A stretch of 64,000 bases of DNA. It comes from Thysanoteuthis rhombus. Lineage: Eukaryota; Mollusca; Cephalopoda; Oegopsida; Thysanoteuthidae. The stretch lies in NCBI GenBank assembly GCA_963457665.1, contig OY735202.1:79151960-79215959 (forward strand). The letters run 5' to 3'. Below the pieces are notes generated by a model. That model saw only the letters and a list, made by a program, of their open reading frames with translations. It made no database searches and was not told where the DNA came from. The translations under genes and the position numbers were made by a program. Positions 35,576 to 45,694 of this stretch are shown piece by piece (position 1 is the first letter of the stretch; every line of letters starts with the position of its first letter).

Positions 35576-35904
35576 TCCATTTCGTATTGATAAAAGTGAA
35601 ATAAAAAGCAATCATTTTACAAAAAATTGACTTTGAACAGAAAATGAGGATGACTGCCTTCAGTTTGATTCCAAGATTAGAGAAACTGTGGTGAACCACA
35701 GGCTCTCTCACCAATCCCACTAGTAATTACGATCACCATAAGAAGAAAAAAATGTATAACATTATCAAGACTTCAAATTTCACTCACTAAGCCAATCCCA
35801 TGAACGTAAATGCAATTACAGAGTAATTTCTTTAACAATAAGGGCGCCGTAGAAAAATCATTATACTTTGAGGACGCGATGCGAAAGCTTAGGGAACCGA
35901 TACC

Positions 35905-36205
35905 GTATTGAGTTTGTATAGCAATGGTTAGCGAGTTAATCTCACAGATCAATAATGAGTTCAATCCTCATTAGACGCCTCACTGTTATAACCTTGTACC
36001 AAGTTCAGCAGTTTAGTAAATAGAAGATCATCTAGCAATGATCCAGTTAGCAAGCTGGTCTCGCAGATGATAATCGCCGCAGTGAGTTCGATCCTTGATT
36101 ACACCCTTGACTTGTATCAAGCAAGACCAAGCACAGTAAATATTCTGAGGTGCCACTCCATCGAATAATTGCTTAGCGAGTTGGTATAATAGACATTACT
36201 GTCAG
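35905..36205 (+). repeat. Three tandem tRNA-derived SINE units (type 1)
   Basis: Unit 1 has TAGCAATGGTTAGCGAG, GAGTTCAATCC (35957-35967), CTCATTAGACGCCTCACTG and TTTAGTAAATA. Unit 2 has GTTAGCAAGCTGGTCTCGCA and GAGTTCGATCC (36084-36094), ending CACAGTAAATA. A third unit starts TTAGCGAGTTGGTATAATAG and is cut short at the family C boundary. Consensus end is (T)TAGTAAATA. Head-to-tail arrangement suggests either tandem insertion at the same tail or local duplication. Confidence 0.6.
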
Positions 36206-36207
36206 AA

Positions 36208-36445
36208 TTATCCCTTTGACCTCGCTGATGTTGTCAAATGGAAAATAGATTGCGATAAGTCTGGAATCAGCTTGGTTGTAGGAGCTGCCGGAAGGATGTG
36301 GAATTGGGCGTTGAGGAGGATCCACTCCCTGGTTTGGAACCAGTGCTGTCTTTCTCCTAGACTGGTTGCCTTTTCAAAGCTATAGAGCCCAATCTGCCCT
36401 GCCATTTTACCCATTGATGGGAGTGGGAGAGAGGATAGATTCATG
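36208..36445 (-). repeat. Family C repeat, copy 2
   Basis: The minus frame carries PLPSMGKMAGQIGLYSFEKA and, later, FHILPAAPTTK followed by FHLTTSARSKG. The second block parallels RRFDVLPAAKLMSDVM and FFWATSARLKG in the copy at 42335. The conservation at protein level hints that the parent repeat was once translated. Not identified further. Confidence 0.45.
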
Positions 36446-37171
36446 TCTTTCCCAAGTGTGAAACAAGAAAAAGATCAGATTATGTTCAAAACCTGCTACG
36501 TTGTACATACAATTTTTGACAGCATTTGGTAATATTTGCCGGCATTTGTTTCTGTAATTTAAATGTAATATAATTAAGTTATATACATACGTATATATGA
36601 AATGTATATATAAGTTATAAACACTGTTTTGTCTGCTTTCTTCCTACCTTGTATTTTATCTTTTAAAGGAATGATATGACATAGCGTGACGTAAAATAAA
36701 AAAAAATCATTTTTCTCTCTCTCTCTTATCATTCCTCATCTCATTAAGATAACTGCTTTCTTTCTTTGTTACAAACTCTGTCTTTCTCTCTTTATCCATT
36801 CCTCCTTCGGGTCATTTAATTCCTGACAAATGTGGTTAACCTATTCAAATCTGGTCTTAACATGGAATTTTCCCCGTCTTTAGAACTGTCAACTTACTTC
36901 GCAGTTGAAAACTGGTATCAAACTGAAAATATAAACATTAACCGCAACGTTTATAGATAACTTATTCTATTTTAGCATCCTATACAGTACAGATTGTTGT
37001 CAAACGCCTTGAGTTGACTTTATTATCGTTAATACGTCAGGCATTGGAATTCAAGAATTTTGAATTTGAGACATGAATAAAAGAGAGAGGAGAAATAATG
37101 TGATGCCATGACGTGTTCACGAGTTTTCGGCATTTCATTTGTAAACATTAAATTTCTGTTATGAAAAATAT
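36446..37171. other. Unassigned AT-rich DNA
   Basis: No gene or known repeat recognised. TTGTCAAACGCCTTGAGTTG near 36998 is a short, weak relative of the repeat that starts at 37172. Confidence 0.4.
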
Positions 37172-37400
37172 TGTCAAACTCCTGCTATTGAGTTTCGACT
37201 TCATTTTCACTTGTCACAACAATAACTATGACTCACAACAATAACTATGACCCACAACAATAACTATGACCCCATCTAAAACCAACGACGTCATGACGAA
37301 TCGAATAAGAGTTATGTACGCAAAAACTGATGACGAATTCTCTCATCCAACCCAGGTTGACTTGTTTTATAACAGGAACTACTGGCAAAGGAGATGAAAT
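37172..37400 (+). repeat. Local direct repeat, copy 1
   Basis: TGTCAAACTCCTGCTATTGA, AACCAACGACGTCATGACGA, AGAGTTATGTACGCAAA and ACTGATGACGAATTC are repeated 569 bp downstream. Within this copy CACAACAATAACTATGAC is present three times in tandem (37217-37272), against once in the second copy. Confidence 0.8.
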
Positions 37401-37740
37401 GGGATACGTTAATTTGAAATAATGTTCTACGGAGAAATGAATTCTTTTTCGTTTACTTTTTAGATTTTAATGAAGCAAGAGAGTTTGTTCTTAGCACAGC
37501 CAATTTTGTTGCAATTTTTTTTCTGTCTCTTTCTTTGATAAACTAAGAATTCAATCTCACGTATCTGAAGAGCATAGAAAAGAATCAAGGTCATTGGTAT
37601 ATCGATGCTGTAAACCTTCTCATTAACGGACTAATAGGGGGTCGTTTGTCTGTTAATACCGATTACCCAGTAATACCGAATTATGTAGCAAAAAACAGCA
37701 ATAAACAGAAAACATAAATAAAAGCATACATGAGACAATA

Positions 37741-37915
37741 CCGTCAAACTCCTACTAATGAGTTTTTGCTTTATTTTCACAACAATGGCTATGACGTCAC
37801 CTAAAACCAGGAACGTCATGACGGGTCGAATTAGAGTTATGTATGCAAAGACTGATAACAAATTCACTCTTTCAACCCAAGTAGGATTGTTTTATTTCAG
37901 GAACTATTAGAAAAC
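37741..37915 (+). repeat. Local direct repeat, copy 2
   Basis: CGTCAAACTCCTACTAATGA, AACCAGGAACGTCATGACGG, AGAGTTATGTATGCAAA and ACTGATAACAAATTC match copy 1 with scattered changes. It ends with GTTTTATTTCAGGAACTATT, as copy 1 ends with a GTTTTATAACAGGAACTACT block. Confidence 0.8.
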
Positions 37916-37933
37916 GTTAAAAGATACATACAT

Positions 37934-38152
37934 ACGTTGGCCAATGAGGTTACACTGAGGCTGCGTTTGCTAAGCGCATCGGGAGGCCTTTGGACTCGTC
38001 CTCAGGCTCTCCCATTATTACTCGGCCCAGCTTTCGCAGGTGACGTTGTCTTTTCAACGGTAACTGCGTCGGCTGGAGCCATTTTTGGGGGGTAAGGTAC
38101 TATTTCTTCCCACGTTAAGCCCGTTATTGCTGTGGTGGGACAGTGATTAAAT
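37934..38152 (+). ncRNA. U4-snRNA-like inserted element
   Basis: A 219-bp segment lies between two copies of AGATACATACAT (37922-37933 and 38153-38164). It begins with a block matching the U4 5' stem-loop: CCAATGAGGTTACACTGAGG (37941-37960) keeps the CC/GG stem, the AATGA/GA kink-turn internal loop and a GG/CT inner stem. GCTAA (37969-37973) follows, the word that in U4 pairs with U6. Then come hairpins at 37981-38013 and 38035-38068, GTCGGC (38068) and an Sm-site-like ATTTTTGG (38081-38088), in U4 order. The U4 5' end is absent and the middle is longer than in U4. I infer a diverged U4 retrocopy or U4-derived SINE; chance similarity is not excluded. Confidence 0.35.
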
Positions 38153-38164
38153 AGATACATACAT

Positions 38165-39460
38165 GATTAACATTGTAGAATAATATCCAATAATAATAAA
38201 TGAGGGAAATAAGATCAATTTTATGTACCGATAACACATCACATTTTTACTGATACCGGTACTGCCACTTTATTTGGAAGCCATAGTGATAACGAGAGAT
38301 AGCACAATAAATCCAGGGGTCATGAAGGGAGCGCATTAACAAAATACTGACTCTACTAAGAGTGTAAATAAAAAGGGTGGAGTGAAAGGCATGAAGCAAT
38401 AGCGTATTACTGTTAGCCGCAAAAACGGTCACTCCGCGTTCAAACGGACAAGACCGGCAATTTCAAATATTCCAGAGTTTTTCCGGGATTCTCGAAATTC
38501 AATGAGGAGACGTTCGTTAGTTGGTGGATTTACTGTGTAATATCAATATATTGATATCATATAATACACAAGAAGACCATTGAATGAATCGAAAGGTTGT
38601 GTAGTCAGAGATGGGAAGAAGAAATCGGATTGTTCGAACTAAAGTTGAACTCAGCCCCTATTATTGATGATGATGCTCTTATCAAGCTGAGGCACATTTA
38701 TTGGTATTTACTACGCATAGTATAGTCTGGCACAAGGTCTAAAAGGTTGGTGCCTACCAATCGATTTATGGGAGAATTGTTCCCTCAAGAGCTCTCTCAT
38801 CCACTCGTTTCTTTATCAACCATTGTGGCACGCCAGTAACGTTCCATTTTTGGAATAGACATCAGGAATGATTTGTGCACTGGAATTTGGAATCATACCT
38901 TTCCCAAGCAGCCTTAAGTATAATTGGAATCATGTGTCTTCCAAGAGCATTTATGCAAAGTGAAAACAGATTTACGTAAAGATAGATTCTGAGACGTTAA
39001 CCATGATACCAACCCTGTCCTGGATTGATCATTAAGCAAAATAAGAAAAGGAAATCGAAAGAGAAGGGGTTACCACGGGTTTTCTTGGCAGTTTTCTGCC
39101 TTAAATTATTGAAGGTTGTTTGAATTTTTCAACATGAAAGTTTAAATTCAATGTTTAGTTTTTTCTCTTCTATATAGAGTTAATTCAAACATTCAAATGA
39201 TTCAATCGTCCAGTCAAATCCTATTGCAAAAACCGGTCATTAAACAGGCACAAGTCTCGTTGGTGAAAATTTGGTTAAGTGAAGTAGTCTTTCTTGTCAG
39301 TTAAGCTTCGGGAGGACCGAGGTAGGGGCACCATTTGCGGGTTGTGCTTATGTCATCAAGTGGCTTTAATCCAACCATGCACCTACTCACATCTACCGAA
39401 TTTTGATATCTACTTTACAAATTGTAATTGATGAGGTTTAATATTTCTGTAAACCTGAGA
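38165..39460. other. Unassigned AT-rich DNA
   Basis: No gene supported. A minus-strand fragment of the type 1 SINE tail (38690-38755) contains GCATAGTATAGTCTGGCACA, the inverse of the TGTGCCAGACTATACTATGC tail. Confidence 0.4.
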
Positions 39461-39836
39461 CAGTGGTTCTTAACCTGGGGTGCCCTGCGAAGTGTCGTAT
39501 AAGGCAATCTTTGTTCGTGCAAGAAGAGGTTTTGAAACAAACCCCTTTTTCCTGTCTATGATTTTGAGAAGGGTCATTGACATTCAATAAAACGAAAAAA
39601 AAAAAAAAAGAAAGAGTTCCTTTCCGAGATTTTTCGGGGACTCCATTGCACGGTCTCCTTTGGGTGTGCTGTCCGAATGTGATGGTGGTGCCAGTACTGT
39701 AACCTGATGTGGCTCCCACTACTCAACAGGGACAAAGGCCTAACAAGAAAAGAAAATTATATCACCCGGATCCAACGTCATAAGCGTTTTTACCATTGAA
39801 CAAAATCTGTTTGCAACAATCACATGTGAATAGTCA

Positions 39837-39880
39837 CCTGAAGAAGGTCGTAGAATGTATCGGCCAAACCGTAGTGCTAG
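39837..39880 (+). mobile_element. Penelope-like end motif P4
   Basis: CACCTGAAGAAGGTCGTAGA followed by ATCGGCCAAACCGTAG. Same arrangement as the other five loci, but the GAAAC core is mutated to CAAAC. It lies inside the hAT-like span. Confidence 0.4.
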
Positions 39881-40021
39881 CAACACAAACAACGAGAAGG
39901 AGTTCAATTGTCCGAAAAGAGACTGTATTCTCGTTTTATTGCTGATGTATAAATGTTTTGTTCTAAGTTAAATGAGAAAAAGCAACAATAGCCAGTGCAT
40001 TGAATGTTTTTATTCGCTATA

Positions 40022-40484
40022 TAGTGGTACCTATCTTAACGAAGACAATCTGTTCCACAAAACGTCTTGTTAAATGAAAATTCATTAAGTGAATAATTAA
40101 ACCTTTGGGAATTCAGTAATTTGTACGAAATGAAAAATATCGGACCCTAAAACTCCAATAATAATCTGGTAAATGTATAATGTTTTAATTACTTTCTCAA
40201 TGATGTATAAATACAAATAAACACATAAATAATGTAAAAACAAAGAAATAATCTCATTATAATTCCCCAAATGTCTGTCCGTTTGTCTGTCTGAAAATAC
40301 AGGCCGGGATACAAGATAAAATTTTAGATAATAATAAATTGAATCCAGATGATACTGAATATGTTTAGGAAATTTTTCTGGCCAACTGAAAATATTTCGC
40401 CCAGAGATTTTCTTTTTGGCAATTGGGACCTCTAACAAAATCAAATTTCGTTGTTAAAGTCCCCGGCTATGAGAGGCACCACTC
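40022..40484 (+). mobile_element. 463-bp MITE with TA target duplication
   Basis: The left end TAGTGGTACCTATCTTAACG (from 40022) and the inverse of the right end, GAGTGGTGCCTCTCATAGCC (to 40484), agree at most positions of a 21-bp inverted repeat. TA dinucleotides flank both sides (40020-40021 and 40485-40486). Inside the left end, AATCTGTTCCACAAAACG resembles pogo/Tigger-like non-autonomous elements. No transposase. Tc1/mariner/pogo superfamily is inferred from the TA duplication. Confidence 0.65.
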
Positions 40485-40904
40485 TATCTTGATATAAACT
40501 TTTAATTTTGACATCTGATAAATTGTAACATTTTGTTCTTGACACGTTTTAATATCAACTTTGCCAATTTTGACTCGTTTGAATGTAATTTAGGGGGCTT
40601 AATTTCAAATTAAGTCTTAAAAAGGAGTGCGAGAAAGATTTTGAAATGTCGAAGGGGTGCGAACCTTGAAAAAGGTCAAGAACCGCCGAAAAAAATCGGG
40701 TACGTTGCTCCCCCGAAAGGTGAGTCATGCTATCTACAAAAGCAAAGACTGGGCCACACCCTACGTTAAGGGTATTAATATTAACAGAAAAACTAACCAC
40801 TGATAAAACGACAGTTATATAACAACATGTGTGCCAATTCTAAATGGATGATCAGCAAGATAACTTAGTGATGTCTGGGACTACAGATCATACTGCAGTG
40901 ATCA

Positions 40905-41335
40905 GCCATAAAGTCACCAGCCATAAAGGCACAATGTAGGTGCAGCATCGTGCCACCTACCAAACATAACCATTAAGCCATTGGCCCTAAAGTCAAAGAA
41001 TGAAAGAGTTTTTTTCATAAAAAAATAATATTCTAATTCAATTTGTGCTAATTGAGTAATGTAATGTTTCTTATTGGTAAATTTGAATAAATAAATGTTA
41101 TTTTATTGTGATTTATTTATTTCGTTTTCGTTTAGAAAGGAATTCACGCGAGATACTTGTAAAATCGTTCGATAAAGTTGGCTGATAAAAAAAGTCATTT
41201 ATTTTTTTATTGAAATAATATCTTGATTCAATTTGGACTAATCAAGTAATGAATTCATTTTTCATTGGTAAATTTGGATGAACAAAGATTGCTTTATTGT
41301 GATTTATTCATTTCGTTTTACTTTGAAAGGAATCA
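40905..41335 (+). repeat. Family D repeat, copy 1 with internal duplication
   Basis: Starts with CCATAAAGTCACCAGCCATA and TGTAGGTGCAGCATCGTGCC, then TAATTCAATTTGTGCTAATT, GAGTAATGTAATGTTTCTTA and TTATTTATTTCGTTTTCG. The second half (40997-41150) is repeated at 41180-41335 with substitutions. The same unit occurs at 46375, 47020 and 58450. Confidence 0.7.
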
Positions 41336-41807
41336 GGCTTTGTATCACGGGTGTGTGCTGAGCTACGGGTGCACAGAAATGCAAAAATATTTTAGTGTCT
41401 GTAAAAAACAATGGACAGTAACAGCTTTTTTGGTAGAATATTTGGAAGATGGTCCCGATCGTAAATTGTCAAGTTTTCTGACTGATCATTCTCTGATGAG
41501 AGTGTCAAGTAAGAAGACGATTTTGAGGATTTATTTCAAGAAATAAATTCAAAACCTTTTCTGCTCTTTTATGTTGTATTATGCATCTGCTAATTACAGG
41601 AATCATAAATTTTTGTACCAATCAAAGGCTTTTCGTTAGTTCTCTTATTTTTTATTTTATTTGTTCGCCGTTTGTAACATTGTACTAGCAAGGGTGAGAA
41701 ACTTTACTTTGTGACTTTAGTGCCGTGACTTTGGTGCTGTGATTTGGGATTCCATACGGCTGTAAGGATAAAAGAGCTTGTAGAAGATATTCATTCTTTG
41801 TAATCTA
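41336..41807. other. Unassigned DNA
   Basis: The frame 41265-41546 begins inside family D. Its tail (CTEMQKYFSVCKKQWTVTAF) has no recognised relatives. A short inverse family D fragment (GTGACTTTAGTGCCGTGACT) lies at 41711. Confidence 0.4.
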
Positions 41808-41995
41808 CATATACGATGCACAGTGTAATTTTCTTTGTCGCTTGTCGGTGCGTTCTACTCAAAGGTAACGAGTTTGCTGATAAAGATATCTCCAAACCTA
41901 TATTTGAAACAATGGACTCTTCCCCTGAAACGGTTTTTCGGGTTTCTTTAAAAAAAAAAAATTCTAATAGAATCCAAATACAGGTAGTTCCCGTT
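41808..41995 (+). repeat. Family H repeat, single copy
   Basis: CACAGTGTAATTTTCTTTGT, TTGCTGATAAAGATATCTCC, AACAATGGACTCTTCCCCTG and AAACGGTTTTTCGG match the units of the tandem array at 55280-56165, but here only one unit without the SINE-like tail. Confidence 0.6.
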
Positions 41996-42334
41996 TATCG
42001 TAAGTTTTTTTTTACGAAAGAAACGGAAAGTCAAAGTGTTCAACTTCGAAGCGATTCATTATAGAGACAGCACACACACTCTTCCTCAGGTACAGGAGGG
42101 TTGTGGTAGTACAAGCTTCGTGTATCTCCTATTGCGACAACCTCTGATGACGCAGCTGTCATCACCAACCCTAGACTTGAAATTAAAAAAAAACAAAAAT
42201 GCAGCAGTGATTGAACAAAACTTTAATAACATTATTATCGTTTTATTGGCCTTGGTCCAATTTTTTCAGCCCATGGAACGCCCCCCCCCCCGTAAGAGCT
42301 CATGCGTCGGCGAAGCATATGGAGATCATTCGTC

Positions 42335-42490
42335 AGAACCCCCCTTTCAGCCTCGCTGATGTAGCCCAGAAGAAAGTAGAGAGCATCACGTCTGACATTA
42401 GCTTAGCTGCTGGAAGGACGTCAAATCGCCTTTTTAACTTTAGCTGGGATGGATTCATGACTTTCCCAAGAGCGTTGATGTGAACTGAAC
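42335..42490 (-). repeat. Family C repeat, copy 3
   Basis: Plus-strand GCCTCGCTGATGTAGCCCAG and GATTCATGACTTTCCCAAGA match the copy at 36208 (CCTCGCTGATGTTGTCAAAT, GATTCATGTCTTTCCCAAGT). The minus frame shares RRFDVLPAAK and ATSARLKG with that copy. Confidence 0.5.
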
Positions 42491-42969
42491 TGTTGAGCAC
42501 GTACATCAATGGCAGTTGGTGCAATTTGCGTAGCCGGTTACGGCTCACACATTAAGTTAGGACTCTCATCACTGATTCAGTTGTGTGAGCCGTTACCAGC
42601 TACTCAATTGCACCACCTACTATCGACGTACGTATCCATCACCCCTTTTCTCTTCCATCTGTCACTAAAGAGGTCGAAATCTCTCAGAATCTAGCTTTTA
42701 AACCACTGGATTGGCAACAAAGTGGCGTAAAGGGGACAGACATAATACTTGTATTGGACGCATTCAAGACTCGAAATACATGTTAGCGTATCTGGAGAAA
42801 TTTACACGACACTCTTGGGAGATAGTTGCGACACTCTACTGTGATACGACACAAAGTTTAAGAACCTCTGATCTAAATTTGATACTTACAAATTTCAAAT
42901 TGCAAGTAACCGCCAGCGGTTGGTTTTGCTTTGGTGCACAGGCCACAAAATTGGAGTACCCAGTGTGAA
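42491..42969. other. Unassigned, with hAT-end-like word
   Basis: GACACAAAGTTTAAGAACCTCTG at 42848-42870 resembles an hAT right end (compare GTTTGAGAACCACTG at 23833), suggesting another decayed copy whose left end is not visible. Confidence 0.35.
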
Positions 42970-43117
42970 TGGAACTCACTGTTTTAAAGATTCCTCAAGG
43001 ACTAACCGCAAATTTTATGGCTTCTTGGGAACATCTGCAATGTGGAATAAACCCTCTTCTAAACGTTTTCCGGGCGAGTACAATCTCGTCACTTTTAAAT
43101 CAAGAGTGAACAAGTAA
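42970..43117 (+). pseudogene. LINE reverse-transcriptase C-terminal fragment
   Basis: The frame reads SSRTNRKFYGFLGTSAMWNK, then PSSKRFPGEYNLVTFKSRVN, then K-stop. This matches the characteristic end of many LINE (CR1/Jockey/RTE-like) ORF2 proteins, where an aromatic-rich RTxxxF block is followed by WNxLP and FPxxYNLxxFKxRVNxY. The LP is PS here. The upstream reverse transcriptase domain is not present, so this is a 5'-truncated insertion. The exact clade cannot be assigned from so short a piece. Confidence 0.6.
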
Positions 43118-44085
43118 GTGCCCTACGCAATGTTAGCCGTTCCTTCAATTCAATTTCTGGTCTCCATTCTTAATGTTTCTAACTCATTTTAACTTTTCGT
43201 CTTCATTTCAAAAGCCATTTAAACATGTTTTTCAACTGTTTTTTAATTCCGTGGCATAAACAATTCTTTGCTTACTAACCCTTTGATACGAAAAATGAGC
43301 GAAAGGCCTTGCTTTTGGAGACCAAAAGTAAACAAACAGAAAAACAAACTACCCGCGCGAATTGATTGATGAAACAGTTCTGCTAACCAGCGCCCTACGG
43401 TAGATGCCCTAAAGCAGTACATTATTAGCAAGCATCAAGTGATAAAATGGAGTCTGGGAGGTTAGTTTGGCTCTTGTTACCGTTCCAGTTTCAAAATGGC
43501 CACCACTCCTGCTGAAAGGGTCAGGGTCAAGGTTGCAAATATCAACATAAAAAGATTAAATCTTTTTTTCATATTTGTAACTCTAAGATAAATAAATATT
43601 GGAAATTCATTTAAAAAAATAATTGAATAATTTTTCTTTGTGATTTCTGATACAGTTTCTCCACACGAACTCGTGTCAATACGAAGTAAATAGTTCTTCG
43701 TTCATGCCAAATTGTCTGCGTAAATCACGCTTATTATCATGTACATCATTTATCCTGTTTATTTCCCTCACAAAATATCGGCATAACGTTTTGTTGAATC
43801 TATTCCAAACAATAAGCGAACTCCTTAGCAACTGCCTGAAAAACGTGAAAATGTTTCACGGTGCCCCCCCCCCGCCTCAAGTATGTCAAATCAATTACCA
43901 ACATCTGTTTATCAACGTATCAGTTCATGATAATGAAGCAAAAATAGTTTTAAAAAAAAAGACAAAGCGGGACACACCTTATTTACGAGCCCTTCTGCCT
44001 TTGTGACAGCTTCAGCTTCACTGTATTCCTTTCCAATATGATCTCCAACACATTCAAAACACATGCAATGTAATTCAATTCTTCC
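43118..44085. other. Unassigned AT-rich DNA
   Basis: No gene supported. The plus frame 43704-44006 has no domain and no convincing splice borders. Confidence 0.4.
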
Positions 44086-44089
44086 GTAA

Positions 44090-44142
<53 letters not shown>
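44086..44142. repeat. (TAA)n microsatellite
   Basis: About 18 TAA units followed by four GCA units. The minus-strand poly-Leu and poly-Tyr frames over it are artefacts. Confidence 0.97.
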
Positions 44143-44144
<2 letters not shown>

Positions 44145-44396
44145 GCAGCAGCAGCATATAACGTACGTTTTGAGCACACTTCTATTACATTGTTCATGTT
44201 TTTTTGTAGCACGATTCTGACAGAAATGCTTGCCTTAATCCTTGATCTCTAACAATATGTGTTTCTCTTGTAAAATCATTAACAATGCCAGTAAATCATG
44301 CACATTTTTCTAAAAGATATTAGCGTATTCCCTGAGTAGTTCTTGCCTTGATTCCTAACCATTGTCGATCACATTCCTCCTGATTATCGATCCCCC

Positions 44397-44397
<1 letters not shown>

Positions 44398-44447
<50 letters not shown>
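44398..44447. repeat. (TA)n microsatellite
   Basis: About 24 TA units preceded by a C run. Confidence 0.97.
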
Positions 44448-44451
<4 letters not shown>

Positions 44452-44995
44452 AATTATTTGCACTATCTTTACATTATGTATATCACAGTGACCATTTTCA
44501 AAGTCCAAAATGGCGACCATGCAGGTATCTGTGCAATTGATTTTCTGACTGTAAAGTATGCATCACATCCTGGCCAATGAAAATCTTTTCTTCCAATTTT
44601 CAATCCATCTATATACTAAGAGATATTCTATAGCATCTCTATAGTAAAATTATTTACAATACATTTTTACAGTAAAAAGAATTGCTTCAAAATATTTATT
44701 GCACATATAACAGCCCTATCTCATCTGTCAGCAGAGCTTGTCTTAATTCCTGTTCGAAAACTGCTTGGTGGTTGAAATAGTTGAGTATTCCAAGTTTTAT
44801 TTGGACAACAGAATCTCTTCTTCCGATTTTCGATATTGTCAAGTCAACACTTGGGCTATCTTCAGGCATCCTCGAGTCTATAATTCAAGGAAAGAGGCAA
44901 ACGGAAGAACGGATTCGATTTCTTCAGACAAAAGTTGGAATCATAGTGTATGATATGGTAGCACTATTCCCCTCGTCTATATGTTCATTTATTCA

Positions 44996-45110
44996 CAACG
45001 TTTCGTCTATGTACCTTCCGATCTTCGTCGGGTGTTTCTGATCCGAGAATGTGCAATTACTTCCTAGAACGCATGTCCGATTGGACTGGATACGTCACAC
45101 GTTTTTTTCA
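44996..45110 (-). mobile_element. Penelope-like end motif P5
   Basis: The minus strand reads CACCCGACGAAGATCGGAAG, then ATAGACGAAACGTTGTG. The flank TTCGTCGGGTGTTTCTGATC and the following GAGAATG ... CCTAGAACGC resemble the flank of P3 (TTCATCGGGTGTTGTTGCTT). That supports common descent from one Penelope-like family. Confidence 0.45.
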
Positions 45111-45339
45111 ACGTTCCTATGTATCGATGTCAAAGCCGGAATGATGAGAAAAAATGAACACATAACCGAGGGGAATAGTCCTTATCATATAAACGATGAT
45201 TAATTCAACCCGTCTAACAAAATCCAGACAAGAAAAACTAGAATCTTCATATCTATCCTCTAAGCTATATACAATAGTCGTGTATTTCCACCAATACAAG
45301 TGGTCATTGTTCAGATTTAAATAAAAAGCCGAGATAATA

Positions 45340-45462
45340 TCGAATGCTGCTATTCATGGCAAGAAAGCTATTCCAATTTAGAAGATTGGCACTGCACAAT
45401 ATCTATGCCTCATTTTCCGTCATTTGGCCTTGCACCAGACTATGCTTAGTAAATATGGTACG
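45340..45462 (+). repeat. Family G repeat copy
   Basis: ATCGAATGCTGCTATTCATG, GCTATTCCAATTTAGAAGAT, TGGCACTGCACAATATC and CCTTGCACCAGACTATGCTT, then AGTAAATA. The end matches type 1 SINE tails. Confidence 0.55.
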
Positions 45463-45694
45463 TAGGAAAATATAAAGTAGCGATTTGCAACGTGGGGACG
45501 GGCAATATCGACCAAAGTTGAGCTGATATATTGTCTCATACAAATCGATTTTTCTTGATAAAATATTCGGTGATTTTTTGTTTTATGCCAAATTAAGTCA
45601 AGAAATAAGAAGTTACTCCTACTTAATGAATTACAAAATATGTATTTTTAAGAGATGTATTTAATTATCATTTCCATTCCTATAACTTCATTAT

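Larger units (their letters stand above)
39461..40688 (+). mobile_element. hAT-like element interrupted by a MITE
   Basis: Left end CAGTGGTTCTTAACCTGG (39461-39478). Right end AGGTCAAGAACCGCCG (40673-40688) is its approximate inverse (14 of 18 positions over the last 18 bases). Both resemble hAT non-autonomous termini. Removing the TA-flanked element at 40022-40484 leaves about 765 bp, close to the length of the hAT-like element at 23.0-23.9 kb. A matching 8-bp target duplication was not seen. Confidence 0.45.

Noticed and set aside
40097-40444. 115-codon minus-strand frame
   Set aside because: Lies entirely within the TA-flanked MITE and has no transposase motifs.
41265-41546. 93-codon plus-strand frame
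   Set aside because: Its first third is family D repeat; the rest has no recognised relatives or splice structure.
43912-44177. Poly-Leu and poly-Tyr minus-strand frames
   Set aside because: Shadows of the (TAA)n microsatellite at 44086-44142.
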